64,000 bases of DNA, taken from positions 1-64,000 of the forward strand of contig NZ_JABVED010000022.1 of NCBI RefSeq assembly GCF_014323725.1. The letters are read 5' to 3'. Position numbers and translations under genes: made by a program. This DNA is from Actinokineospora xionganensis (GTDB taxonomy: Bacteria; Actinomycetota; Actinomycetes; Mycobacteriales; Pseudonocardiaceae). Below are positions 1-8,422 of the stretch, one piece after another (position 1 is the first letter of the stretch; each line of letters begins with the position of its first letter). The notes below the pieces were generated by a model, which was given only the letters and a program-made list of their open reading frames with translations, did not search any database and had not been told where the DNA came from.

Positions 1-43
1 TCTCAGCTGGTCAGGACTTCGAGACACGGCCTAGGCTGCCCGG

Positions 44-673
44 GTGGATGTCTACGAGGTCATTGGCAAGCGGCGTGACGTGCGCGCCGAGTTCACCGGC
101 GCGCCCATCGCCGACGAGGTGCTCCACCGTGTACTCGGCGCGGCGCATGCCGCGCCGAGTGTGGGGATGAGCCAGCCGTGGGACTTCGTCCTCGTCCGGG
201 ACCCGGACACGCGCACCCAGTTCCACCAGCACGTCCACGGCGAGCGGGCGGAGTACGCGGCGACGCTGACCGGCGAGCGGGCCGCCACCTTCGAGCGGAT
301 CAAGATCGACGGCATCCTGGAGTCGACCCTGTCCGTCGTCGTCACCTACGACCCGCACCGGGGCTCGCCGTCGGTCCTCGGCAGACACGCCATCGCCGAC
401 GCCGGCCTGTACTCGGTGTGCCTGGCCATCCAGAACCTGTGGCTCGCCGCGACCGCAGAGGGTCTGGGCGTCGGCTGGGTCAGTTTCTACCGCGAGGAGT
501 ACCTCCAGAGCCTGCTGGGTATCCCGAAGACAGTGCGGCCGGTCGCGTGGCTGTGCCTCGGTCCCGTGGACCGGCTGCAGGAGGTGCCTGACCTGGAACG
601 GCACGGCTGGCGCAGCCGGATGCCACTCGACCAGGTGGTCCATCACGAGCGCTACAGCGCACACACCGGTTGA
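44..673 (+). CDS. bluB: 5,6-dimethylbenzimidazole synthase (BluB), nitroreductase fold
   Basis: This 209-residue protein matches BluB, the flavin-destroying enzyme that converts reduced FMN and O2 into 5,6-dimethylbenzimidazole, the lower ligand of cobalamin. The N-terminal RRDVRAEF stretch (about residues 10-17) and the APSVGMSQPWDF segment (about 37-48) are typical of BluB within the nitroreductase superfamily, and the length fits the family. The frame is closed by a stop at 32-34, so the GTG at 44 is the first usable start. No clear Shine-Dalgarno precedes it, so a leaderless or weakly initiated message is possible. It lies 40 bases upstream of the next gene on the same strand. The window edge hides its own upstream context. 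Confidence 0.85.
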   Translation: MDVYEVIGKRRDVRAEFTGAPIADEVLHRVLGAAHAAPSVGMSQPWDFVLVRDPDTRTQFHQHVHGERAEYAATLTGERAATFERIKIDGILESTLSVVVTYDPHRGSPSVLGRHAIADAGLYSVCLAIQNLWLAATAEGLGVGWVSFYREEYLQSLLGIPKTVRPVAWLCLGPVDRLQEVPDLERHGWRSRMPLDQVVHHERYSAHTG

Positions 674-713
674 CTCCCCGGTAACCTCGGGGATTCCCCG
701 GAGGGAGACAGCA

Positions 714-1244
714 ATGGCGGTACGGCGGGCGTTGGTCTTGGGCGGCACCGGAATGCTCACACGAGTCACGACGGGGCTCATCGCGGACGGCTGGCACGTC
801 GTCCTCCCCAGCCGCCGCTACGCCCCACTGGCCGCGGAAGGCACCGGCCGAGCCCTGTGGGTGGAAGCCGACTGGACCTACCCCGAGCGCCTGGCCGACC
901 GAGCCGCACGCGCCCTGGGCGGCCCAGCCGACCTCCTGGTCGCCTGGATCGACAGCCGATCGCGCGTGCCGGTCCTCAAGGCGGTGGCCCGACTCCTCGC
1001 CCCCGACGCTCCGGTCGTAGAGGTCCATGGCAGCTCGTCGGCCGACCCGATCGCCGGCTGCCCAGACCCGGTGATCACCGATCACCCAACACAGCAGGTC
1101 GTGCTCCGCCCGGTCACGGACCGAGGCTCCTCCCGCTGGCTCACTCACGCGGAAATCGCCACCAGCGTCACCGACGCCATCCACCGCGGCCTCGACGGAC
1201 GCCCTTCCGGCATCCACCAGGTCGGCGGCGTCCACGTCAGCTGA
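714..1244 (+). CDS. Rossmann-fold NAD(P)-binding protein, short-chain-dehydrogenase-like
   Basis: A 176-residue protein that begins with a classic dinucleotide-binding strand and turn (LVLGGTGML, residues 7-15), followed by alternating hydrophobic strands and helices. It is shorter than a normal short-chain dehydrogenase, and I do not see a YxxxK catalytic pair, so it may bind a nucleotide without being an active dehydrogenase. A GAGGGAG ribosome-binding site lies just before the ATG. It follows bluB closely on the same strand and may be co-transcribed with it. The substrate is unknown. Confidence 0.7.
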   Translation: MAVRRALVLGGTGMLTRVTTGLIADGWHVVLPSRRYAPLAAEGTGRALWVEADWTYPERLADRAARALGGPADLLVAWIDSRSRVPVLKAVARLLAPDAPVVEVHGSSSADPIAGCPDPVITDHPTQQVVLRPVTDRGSSRWLTHAEIATSVTDAIHRGLDGRPSGIHQVGGVHVS

Positions 1245-1310
1245 CGTCTACCCGACGTGACGGTGATCCGCGCGCGGGGCGAGCCCGCGCGCGGGATTCA
1301 AGCCCGCGGA

Positions 1311-2279
1311 CTACTCGCCGCCGTCGTCGCCGCCCTCGAAGGCATCGCCGATCATGTCACCGATGATCATGCCGCCGACCAGGCCCGCGGCGGCGCCGCC
1401 GATGGCCGCTCCCATGCCCGGGCCTCGCCGCTGCTGACCGTAACCGTGCTGTCCGTGGCCGGGTTGGCCGAAGGCGGGGTTGCCGTGGCCGCCGAAGGCG
1501 TTGTGGGCGGGCCGCCGGTCGGTGATCTGCTGCAACCAGCCGCCGATGGCGTCGGCCCAGTTGGTGTCCTCGGCTTCCTGGTGGGACACGTGGAAGCGGC
1601 CGAACGTGTCGCCGCCGCCGTGGAATCCGCCGCCGCGCTTGTCGGCTTCGAGGATGACGTGCAGGTGGTTGGGGTCGGCGACGAAGGTCAGTTCGACCTC
1701 GTTGACGGTGTGGGCGAACTGGGCGGGTGGGAAGAACTCGATTTCCTGGAAGAAGGGGAGTTCCTGGCGGACGCCGTGCAGGTGTCCGGCTTCGACGTCG
1801 GCTTTGCGGAACTGGAAGCCGAGTTCGCCGAACGCGTCGAGGACGCGGTCCTGGGAGGGCAGGGGATGCACGAGGACGGGGTCGAGGTCGCCCTTGTCCG
1901 GGGCCCCGGAGATGACCAGGTCGGTGCGGACGCCGACGGTGACTCCGGGCAGCGGGTTGTTCCCGACCGCGGTGATGGGTGTCTCGAAGGGCAGTGGAAG
2001 CCGGAAGGGCAGGTTGAGCGGTTGCCCGGCGGTGACGCGGACGTTCTGGTCGACGACGAGCCGGTGGAACTCGGTGTGCGGGTTGTGTCCGTGCTGGGTT
2101 TTCACGGCGGTGACCAGGGTGAGCACGACCTGGCCGATCTCGGCGTCGGCGCTGCCGCCCTGGATGCGGACCTGCCCGGTGATCACCTGCCCGGGCACGG
2201 CGTGGGGTGAGTCGAGAACGGTGTCCACGGATGGTCCTCCGACACCGAAGGCACTGAGCATCCGTTTGAACATCGGCAT
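1311..2279 (-). CDS. Spo0M-like sporulation-control protein (arrestin-like fold)
   Basis: This 322-residue protein has the features of the SpoOM family: the N-terminal segment SVDTVLDSPHAVPGQ, alternating beta strands of an arrestin-like sandwich over roughly the first 230 residues, and motifs such as ITAVGNNPLPG and the NHLHVILEADKRGG stretch. The C-terminal 90 residues are rich in Gly, His and Gln and end in a GxxG-type glycine-zipper-like helix and an acidic tail. In Bacillus the family modulates sporulation; its job in actinobacteria is poorly defined. An AGGAGGA ribosome-binding site precedes the ATG at 2279. It is the last gene of a minus-strand series that starts at the CNNM pair. Confidence 0.8.
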   Translation of the reverse strand: MPMFKRMLSAFGVGGPSVDTVLDSPHAVPGQVITGQVRIQGGSADAEIGQVVLTLVTAVKTQHGHNPHTEFHRLVVDQNVRVTAGQPLNLPFRLPLPFETPITAVGNNPLPGVTVGVRTDLVISGAPDKGDLDPVLVHPLPSQDRVLDAFGELGFQFRKADVEAGHLHGVRQELPFFQEIEFFPPAQFAHTVNEVELTFVADPNHLHVILEADKRGGGFHGGGDTFGRFHVSHQEAEDTNWADAIGGWLQQITDRRPAHNAFGGHGNPAFGQPGHGQHGYGQQRRGPGMGAAIGGAAAGLVGGMIIGDMIGDAFEGGDDGGE

Positions 2280-2339
2280 TTCCTCCTGAAATGGGTGAAC
2301 AGACCCCGCACCGGTCGGTGCGGGGGTGAGGTCAGGGGA

Positions 2340-3383
2340 TCAGCTGGGGGTGTCGGTCTCGTCGTCGAACTCGCCGATGAGTTCCTCCAGGAGGTCTTCC
2401 ATGGTGGCGATGCCCACCACCGGGCCCCCGGTGCCCGCGGCGACGAGGGCGAGTTGGGCGCGGCGTTCCCGCATCGCGGTGACCGCGGCCGCGACAGGCA
2501 GGTCCGCGGGGATGGTCACGGCCTCACCCATCAGCTCCAGCGCCGTGGGGTCGCCACCGCGGGCGGTGGCCCGCATGGCTTCGCGGATGTGGACCAGCCC
2601 GACGAACCGTCCACTGTGGTCGCTCACGGGGAAGCGGGAGCGACCGGTCTCGCGGCTGTGGCGTTCGATCGCGCGCGCGGTGATGTCCTCGGAGACGGTG
2701 ACGGTCTCATCCAGGGGCACCATGACCTGCTCGACGCGGGTGTTCTGCAAGGCCAGCATGCGGGTGAGTAGCCGTTGCTGGCCCTCGGCGATGAGGCCGT
2801 GCTCACCGGACTGGCGTACCAGCATCCGCAGATCGTCGGGGCGGTGGGCTTGGGCGAGTTCGTCCTGCGGGGTGACCTTGGCCGCCCGCAGCAGCGCGTT
2901 GGTCACCCCGTTGAGTCCGGCCAGTACCCACCGCACCAGGTGGGCGAACCCGCGGAACGGCAGTGCCAGCAGCAGCGCCGAACGTTCCGGGTGTGAGATC
3001 GCCCAGGATTTCGGGGCCATCTCCCCGACGACCATGTGCAGGAACACCACCAGGGCCAGGCTGATCCCGAACGCGATCGCGTGCGACACCCCGGCCGGCA
3101 GGCCGAGTGCGAGCAGCGGGATGTCGAGCAGGGCGGCGACCGCCGGTTCGGCCAGCGCACCCAGACCCAGGGTGCACAGGGTGATTCCGAGTTGGGCCCC
3201 GGCGAGCATCAGCGACAACTCGCGGGTCCCGGCCACGGCGGCACGAGCGGCACGGCTGCCCTCGGCGGCCAACGCCTCAAGCCGGTGGCGTTTCGCCGAG
3301 ATCAACGCGAACTCGGCGGCGACGAAGAAAGCGTTGCCCACCAACAACACCAGCGAGGCGATCAACGACCATCCGATGCTCAT
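2340..3383 (-). CDS. CNNM/CorC-family membrane protein with DUF21 and CBS pair (short partner)
   Basis: A 347-residue inner-membrane protein. Residues 1 to about 180 form a DUF21 (CNNM) transmembrane domain with the family signature GEMAPKSWAI; two CBS motifs follow. There is no C-terminal CorC/HlyC domain, unlike the upstream partner. Relatives are implicated in Mg2+/Co2+ extrusion or in membrane-protein maintenance. The start was set at the ATG at 3383, preceded by AGGAGG; that ATG overlaps the stop of the upstream gene by four bases, so the two are translationally coupled. A second coupled pair of the same design lies at 48643-51011. Confidence 0.85.
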   Translation of the reverse strand: MSIGWSLIASLVLLVGNAFFVAAEFALISAKRHRLEALAAEGSRAARAAVAGTRELSLMLAGAQLGITLCTLGLGALAEPAVAALLDIPLLALGLPAGVSHAIAFGISLALVVFLHMVVGEMAPKSWAISHPERSALLLALPFRGFAHLVRWVLAGLNGVTNALLRAAKVTPQDELAQAHRPDDLRMLVRQSGEHGLIAEGQQRLLTRMLALQNTRVEQVMVPLDETVTVSEDITARAIERHSRETGRSRFPVSDHSGRFVGLVHIREAMRATARGGDPTALELMGEAVTIPADLPVAAAVTAMRERRAQLALVAAGTGGPVVGIATMEDLLEELIGEFDDETDTPS

Positions 3384-4747
3384 CGACCCACCTCCTGGGC
3401 GCCGTCGGGTGCCGCGCAGACCAGCACGGTGGCGGGAACATGCCGGGCGACGGTCATCACCCGCACACTCACGAGCTGCGGCGGCGGGGGCACATCCTCG
3501 TGCGAAGGTGTCGTGATGAGCAGCTCGACCTCGTCGCCGACCTGCGGGACACGCCCGAGGTGCAGCAGCACCAGCCCGGAGACGGTGTCGTAGTCCTCGT
3601 GCTCGGGCAGGGCTATCCCGGTGGCGTCGGCGATCTCGTCGACCCGGGCGCGGCCAGGGACCAGCCAGGCTCCCTCGCCGCGACGTTCGATGACGGCCTG
3701 GACCGGGTCGTCCTCGTCGTGGATCTCCCCGACCAACTCCTCGGCCAAATCCTCCAACGACACCACCCCGGCGAACCCGCCGAACTCGTCGACCACGCAC
3801 GCCAGCTGCCGGTGCTCGGCGCGCAAGCGCTCCAGCACCGCGGGCAGCGGCAGCGTCGCGGGCACCATCACCGCCGGGGTGGCGATCCGCCCGACCGGGG
3901 TGTGCGGGCGCTGTTCGGGCTCGATGGTCAGCACTTCGGCCAACCCGACCACACCGACCAGGTCGTCCAAGTCGTTTCGCACCACGGGGAAGCGGGAGAA
4001 CCCGGTATCGAGCAGCTCCACCACACGGGAGGCGGGCTCGTCGACGTGGATCGTGCGCACCGCGACCCGCGGGGTCATCGCCTGCTCGGCGACCAGCCCA
4101 CGAAAGTCCAGACCCCGGTCCAGCAGCTGTGTCAGCTCGGGGTCGAGGTGGCCTTGAGCTCCGGCCTGGTCGACGATGCGCACGAGGTCCTCCGGGGTCG
4201 CGCCCTGCGGCAGCTCCTCCACCGGTTCGATCCCCACCGCGCGCAGCAACCGGTTCGCCGCCGCGTCGAACAGTCGGATCAACGGTCCGGCGATCTTCAG
4301 ATAGACCAGGGTGGATCCGCTCAGCGCCCGGGCGAGGGGCACCGGTTTGGCGATGGCCAGGTTCTTCGGCAACAACTCGCCCAACACCATCTGCACCACA
4401 GTCGCGAACACCAACGACACCGCCAGCGACAACGACAACGCGGCGGCACGGTTCAGCCCGGTCAGCCCGAGCAGATCAGCCAAACCGGTACCCAGCAACG
4501 GCTCGGCGACATACCCGACGAGCAGCGCGGTCACGGTGATTCCGAACTGGGCGCCCGAGAGCATGAACGACAGCTTCTGCGTCACCTGCAACGCCCGCTG
4601 CGCGGGTTTGTCCCCCGTCTCGGCCAGCTGCCGCAGCCTGCCCCGGTCGACCGCCATGTAGGCGAACTCCTGGGCCACGAAGTACCCGGTCGCTGCGGTC
4701 AACACCAGGGTGACCACCAACCCGGCGGCGATCAACACGGCGAACAC
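3380..4747 (-). CDS. CNNM/CorC-family membrane protein with DUF21, CBS pair and CorC/HlyC domain (long partner)
   Basis: This is the first gene of the two-gene CNNM operon. From the GTG at 4747 it gives 455 residues: an N-terminal transmembrane segment (VFAVLIAAGLVVTLVL), the DUF21 domain with GELLPKNLAIAKP, a CBS pair, and a C-terminal transporter-associated (CorC/HlyC) domain around the GLVLLHLGRVPQVGDEV stretch. The frame is open upstream to 4864, but that extension is Arg-rich and unlike the family, so I prefer the GTG that starts right at the membrane helix; there is no strong Shine-Dalgarno to settle it. It is divergent from a MerR gene, which suggests MerR control. Confidence 0.8.
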   Translation of the reverse strand: MFAVLIAAGLVVTLVLTAATGYFVAQEFAYMAVDRGRLRQLAETGDKPAQRALQVTQKLSFMLSGAQFGITVTALLVGYVAEPLLGTGLADLLGLTGLNRAAALSLSLAVSLVFATVVQMVLGELLPKNLAIAKPVPLARALSGSTLVYLKIAGPLIRLFDAAANRLLRAVGIEPVEELPQGATPEDLVRIVDQAGAQGHLDPELTQLLDRGLDFRGLVAEQAMTPRVAVRTIHVDEPASRVVELLDTGFSRFPVVRNDLDDLVGVVGLAEVLTIEPEQRPHTPVGRIATPAVMVPATLPLPAVLERLRAEHRQLACVVDEFGGFAGVVSLEDLAEELVGEIHDEDDPVQAVIERRGEGAWLVPGRARVDEIADATGIALPEHEDYDTVSGLVLLHLGRVPQVGDEVELLITTPSHEDVPPPPQLVSVRVMTVARHVPATVLVCAAPDGAQEVGR

Positions 4748-4853
4748 CCGCCCAAGCGGGCAGGATTGGACACGGTGGAGACACGGGCGGACCTGATCAG
4801 CCGGGCTCGCCCCGGCCGGGTACTGCACCCATCGGCGTCGATATGCACGCACA

Positions 4854-4875
4854 GACACTATCACGTGACACTGTA
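4854..4875. promoter_or_regulatory. Imperfect palindrome between the CNNM operon and the MerR gene
   Basis: The hexamer CACGTG at 4862-4867 is flanked by matching half-sites (ACA-T-T on the left, A-A-TGT on the right), giving an imperfect dyad inside the shared promoter region. Its place between a MerR gene and a divergent operon makes it a candidate operator. The assignment rests on symmetry and position only. Confidence 0.4.
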
Positions 4876-4922
4876 TGGTTTAGCCCGCTGACCCACCCAG
4901 GTGACGCGCGAGGAGGCTGCCC

Positions 4923-5321
4923 GTGGGCGACACACTGCTGCGCATCGGGGAACTCGCGGCCCAGGCCGGAGTCAGCACGCGCACCATCGACTACTACACC
5001 CACCTCGGCCTCCTCGTGCCCGCCGAACGCACCCCCGCCAACTACCGTCTCTACGACGTGGGCGCGGTCGAGCGCGTGAACACCATCCGCCAACTCGAAG
5101 CCCACGGCGTCAGCCTCGACGAGATCACCACCGCGCTGCGCACCAACAACGCCGATGTCCTAGGCCTGCTGCATCGTCTCGACGAGGACGTGCGCGCGTT
5201 GCGCGAGGTGGCGGAATCCACCGCTCCACACGCGCACGGCCTGCTCGCGGCGATCACCACGCGCGCCCAGTCCTTGATCACCACCGCGCTGGAGATCGGT
5301 CAGCACATGCCACCGGCGTAG
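4923..5321 (+). CDS. MerR-family transcriptional regulator
   Basis: A 132-residue MerR protein. The N-terminal winged helix-turn-helix is clear: LRIGELAAQAGVSTRTIDYY (residues 5-24), then the wing containing NYRLYD and the helix with the RQLEAHGVSLDEI motif. The C-terminal half is a helical, probably coiled-coil, dimer segment with no obvious metal-binding cysteines, so the effector is unknown. Start is the GTG at 4923. It is divergent from the CNNM/CorC operon, with a palindrome in between, so control of that operon and of itself is a reasonable inference. Confidence 0.85.
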   Translation: MGDTLLRIGELAAQAGVSTRTIDYYTHLGLLVPAERTPANYRLYDVGAVERVNTIRQLEAHGVSLDEITTALRTNNADVLGLLHRLDEDVRALREVAESTAPHAHGLLAAITTRAQSLITTALEIGQHMPPA

Positions 5322-5325
5322 GTGC

Positions 5326-5369
5326 TCAGCCGGCTCCGCGCAGGCCGCGGACCACCGTCAACAGCGCCG
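5326..5369 (-). repeat. Degenerate copy of the 3' end of the TetR gene at 5856
   Basis: The plus-strand segment CGCAGGCCGCGGACCA beginning near 5338 recurs at about 5876 as the last codons of the TetR gene. In both places a TCA (minus-strand stop) lies a little upstream on the plus strand, and the match continues into CGTCAACA. Read on the minus strand this copy encodes a tail like TVVRGLRGAG, against TLVRGLRGTVG in the gene. It looks like a remnant of a duplicated or rearranged TetR 3' end on the other side of the 5493 gene. Confidence 0.4.
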
Positions 5370-5492
5370 CGTGCGTTCTGCCACGGCACTCACCGACCAC
5401 GTCCCAACACCGCAGTGTGACCAGTGGTCCACGGCTCGACAATGAGGAAGAACAGGGCGCACGCAGGCAAGATGCCGGACATACTCTCGGCA

Positions 5493-5789
5493 ATGGATGA
5501 CTACTCGTGGCCAGATGACCGCGCCTTGGGCGAACGAGCACGACAAGCTTGGGCCGCGACCGTCGCCGCGTTGCCGCTGGGAACCCATATCACTGGGGAG
5601 GTCATCGGTCGGCAACGCTTCGGCGTCTTCCCCCGTATCGAGGGCGTTCCTGACGCGGTGGGCCTGGTCGAGATCATCGAGATGCCCTCTGAGATCGACC
5701 TTCCGGTGATGAACGCGCTTCTTTCCGGCACGGTGATCGCGCATGCTGATCACAACAATCAGGTGCGCATCCGACCCACGCCACAGTGA
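5493..5789 (+). CDS. Small S1-like domain protein
   Basis: A 98-residue protein when started at the ATG at 5493; the frame is open to 5424 and two earlier ATGs exist, none with a good ribosome-binding site. The core LGTHITGEVIGRQRFGVF followed by a VGLVEIIEMP segment has the strand pattern of an S1/OB-fold RNA-binding domain, as seen in small actinobacterial proteins of unknown role. I chose the start that leaves a short helix before the OB-like core. The gene sits between a TetR remnant and the TetR gene itself. Confidence 0.6.
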   Translation: MDDYSWPDDRALGERARQAWAATVAALPLGTHITGEVIGRQRFGVFPRIEGVPDAVGLVEIIEMPSEIDLPVMNALLSGTVIAHADHNNQVRIRPTPQ

Positions 5790-5855
5790 TTCCTCGCGTG
5801 GCCGATGTTCGAATGAGCTGACCCGCCGTGGCGAATCCGCTCCCGAATCGGGCAC

Positions 5856-6446
5856 TCAGCCCACGGTGCCCCGCAGGCCGCGGACCAGCGTCAACACCGA
5901 GTCCCGCACCTCTTCCTGGCTCCGCTCCGGCGCGAACACCTGCCAGTCCAGCGCCACCACCAGCACCGTTCCGAACAACGCCGCCGATGCCGTGGGCACC
6001 GCCACCCCCTCGGGCAGCTCCCCGGCATCGGCCAACCGCTGCAACTGCCCCCGGATGATCGACGTGACCTGCTCCCGCAGCAGCGACAGCGTCTGCTGCC
6101 ACTGCCCGGGCGTCCGCCACAGCTCGCTCACCAACAGCTGCGCGAACGTCGGATATTCCGCGAAGAACGCCAACATCCCGTCGATCAACCGCGACAGCGT
6201 GTCCGAGGCGTCCCCGTCCGCCGAACTCAACCGGGCCGCCAACAGGTCCACCCCGTACCGCAGGAGGGCGTCGATCAGCCCGTCCTTGCTGCCGAAGTTG
6301 TAGTAGACCGTCCCCTTCGCGACCCCGGCCTCGGCGGCGATCTCGTCCACCGTCAGCCCGACCATCCCGCGCGTCCCCGCCAGCCGTAGGGTCGCGTCGA
6401 AAAGCTTCCGCTTGGTGACGTCGGTCCGTCCCGGTCGAGGGCTCAC
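5856..6446 (-). CDS. TetR-family regulator of the YhgE operon
   Basis: A 196-residue TetR regulator. The helix-turn-helix is GLTVDEIAAEAGVAKGTVYY, followed by the usual NFGSKDGLIDALL helix; the remaining helical part is the ligand-binding and dimer domain. The GTG start at 6446 overlaps the stop of the YhgE gene by four bases (GTGA), so it is the third gene of the ABC-YhgE-TetR operon and is translationally coupled. A perfect TetR-type dyad lies in front of the operon at 9049-9062, so autorepression of the whole operon is the simplest model. The frame is open far upstream, but that part is antisense-like and unlike TetR. Confidence 0.85.
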   Translation of the reverse strand: MSPRPGRTDVTKRKLFDATLRLAGTRGMVGLTVDEIAAEAGVAKGTVYYNFGSKDGLIDALLRYGVDLLAARLSSADGDASDTLSRLIDGMLAFFAEYPTFAQLLVSELWRTPGQWQQTLSLLREQVTSIIRGQLQRLADAGELPEGVAVPTASAALFGTVLVVALDWQVFAPERSQEEVRDSVLTLVRGLRGTVG

Positions 6447-8422
6447 AGCACAAGCTCCGGCCGCAGCCGCTTGGCCGTCCACACCCGCTGCTTGCGGGCG
6501 GCAAGAGTCGACACCGCCAGCCCTCCGATCAGGTACGCCCCCAACACCGCCACATCGATGCCCACCCCGCCAAGCGGACCGCCGTACATCAGGTGTCGCA
6601 GCCCGTCGACCACGTACCCCATCGGCAGTGCCTTGTGCAGCGGGTAGAGCGCCTCGGGCAGAGTCTGCCAGGGGAACGTCCCGCCTGCGCTGATCAGTTG
6701 CAGGATCAGCACGACCAGCGCGACGAACTTGCCCGACGGGCCGAAGAACGCGTTGAGCGCGTGCACGATCGCGATAAACGCCAGCGACGTGAGCGCAAGG
6801 AACCCGAGCGTCGCCAGCGGTCGGGCCGGGTGGATGCCGATGAGCGTGGTCACCGCCGTGAACATCAGCACCACCTGGGCGAGCCCGAGCAGCGCCGCGG
6901 GCAGCCACCCCGCCAGAGCGGTGCGCACAGCCGGATACCCGGCCGCCAGGGCTCGCGACGACAGTGGTCGCAGCACCAGGAACAGCACGAACGCGCCGAT
7001 CCACGTCGCCAGCCCGAGGAAGAACGGTGCCAGGCCCGCGCCATACGAGCCCGCCGAGTTCTCACCGACCGTCCGCACGGCCACCGGGTCGCCGATGGTC
7101 CGCGCGGTGGCGTCGCGGGTCGCGTCGTCCGGGTGCGGGATGGTGCCCAGGCCGGCGGTGAGCCCGTCACGCAGCTGCGTCGAGCCGTCCGCCAGCGCGC
7201 GGGCGCCTGCGGCCAGCCGATCCGTGCCGTCTACGGCGGTCTGCTCGCCATCGCGCAGGGCCGCCGCGCCGTCGCGGAGCTGGGACGTCCCGTCGGCCAG
7301 CCGCTTGCCGCCGTCCGCCGCCTTCGAGATCCCCTCGGTCAGCGCGGGAGTCGCCGCCGCGAGAGTGTCCGCGCCGTCGGCGACTTGTTCGGCTCCGTCG
7401 GCCAGAGTCCGCAGTTGTGTGGCCGCCGTCTGAACCTTCCCGTTCGCCTGGTCGACCGGCGCGCGCAAGCCACGGACACTCGCCATCACCTCGGCGACCC
7501 GGTCTTCAGGCACGCCTATCGCCCGCAGTTGCCCGGCGATGTCGCTCTCCACGCCGTCGAGCTTGTCCACGACACCCTGCGCGGCGCCCGCGACCTCCTC
7601 GCCCGCGACCGCGAACCGCTCGTTGCCGTTCGCGACCTGGCGCGCGCCGGAAGCAAGCCGGGCGGTCTGGGCGGGCAGGTCGTTTGTCCTGTCCCGCAAC
7701 GTGTTCAGCCCAGCCGACAGCTCACCCGCCCCGGACGCGGCTGTCGCGGTCCCGTCCGCCAACTTCCGCGATCCGTCGAGCAGTGCCCGCTGCCCGTCGG
7801 CGAGCTTCGTGGCGCCCGCGCTGGCCTGCCCGGCGCCGTCGGTCAACTTCGACGCCCCGGCCGCGGCTTCCTGGGTGCGCTGGTAGACCGTGCCGAACCC
7901 GACGAGGAACTTCTCCGCCGCCTCCTGGCCGACCTCCGAGGCCACCGACCGCCGCACCTCGCTCACCACCCGGTCGGCGATGGTGCCGACGAGGTAGTTG
8001 TTCGCGTCGTTGGTGGTGACCGAGATCAGCCCCTGCCGCGGCGCGAAGTCCGCGGTCGACGTCAGCGCCGAGGAGAAGTCCGCGGGCAGCGTCAGCGAGA
8101 AGGTGAACCGGCCGTCGCGCACCCCGGCCTCGGCCTCGGCGGCCGACACCTCGTGCCACTCGAACGCGCCCGAGTCCTTGAGCTTGTCGGCGACTTTGCG
8201 GCCCGCGTCGAACCGGGTGCCGTTCGCCTTCGTCACGCCCTCGTCGGCCACGACCAGCGCGGCCGGGATGTGATCGAGCCGGTCGTACGGGTCGGCGTTC
8301 GCGTAGAGGTACAGCGATCCGTAGAGCAACGGCACGAGGACCAGCGCGAGGATCGCCAGCCGGGGGAGTCGGCCGGTGGTGACGCGGCGCAGTTCGCTGC
8401 GGGCCAGGCGGAGGGTGTTCAC
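6443..8422 (-). CDS. YhgE/Pip-family membrane protein
   Basis: A 659-residue protein of the YhgE/Pip (phage infection protein) family. It has one transmembrane helix near residues 20-42 (LAILALVLVPLLYGSLYLYA), a large extracytoplasmic region of some 400 residues with many short ADG/TDG-spaced helical repeats, and a C-terminal block of about six membrane helices like an ABC-2 permease. Relatives in Gram-positives are linked to phage receptor function or to export. The GTG start at 8422 overlaps the stop of the upstream ATPase-like gene by four bases, and its stop overlaps the TetR start in the same way. Permease and ATPase-like partner probably form one complex. Confidence 0.85.
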   Translation of the reverse strand: MNTLRLARSELRRVTTGRLPRLAILALVLVPLLYGSLYLYANADPYDRLDHIPAALVVADEGVTKANGTRFDAGRKVADKLKDSGAFEWHEVSAAEAEAGVRDGRFTFSLTLPADFSSALTSTADFAPRQGLISVTTNDANNYLVGTIADRVVSEVRRSVASEVGQEAAEKFLVGFGTVYQRTQEAAAGASKLTDGAGQASAGATKLADGQRALLDGSRKLADGTATAASGAGELSAGLNTLRDRTNDLPAQTARLASGARQVANGNERFAVAGEEVAGAAQGVVDKLDGVESDIAGQLRAIGVPEDRVAEVMASVRGLRAPVDQANGKVQTAATQLRTLADGAEQVADGADTLAAATPALTEGISKAADGGKRLADGTSQLRDGAAALRDGEQTAVDGTDRLAAGARALADGSTQLRDGLTAGLGTIPHPDDATRDATARTIGDPVAVRTVGENSAGSYGAGLAPFFLGLATWIGAFVLFLVLRPLSSRALAAGYPAVRTALAGWLPAALLGLAQVVLMFTAVTTLIGIHPARPLATLGFLALTSLAFIAIVHALNAFFGPSGKFVALVVLILQLISAGGTFPWQTLPEALYPLHKALPMGYVVDGLRHLMYGGPLGGVGIDVAVLGAYLIGGLAVSTLAARKQRVWTAKRLRPELVL

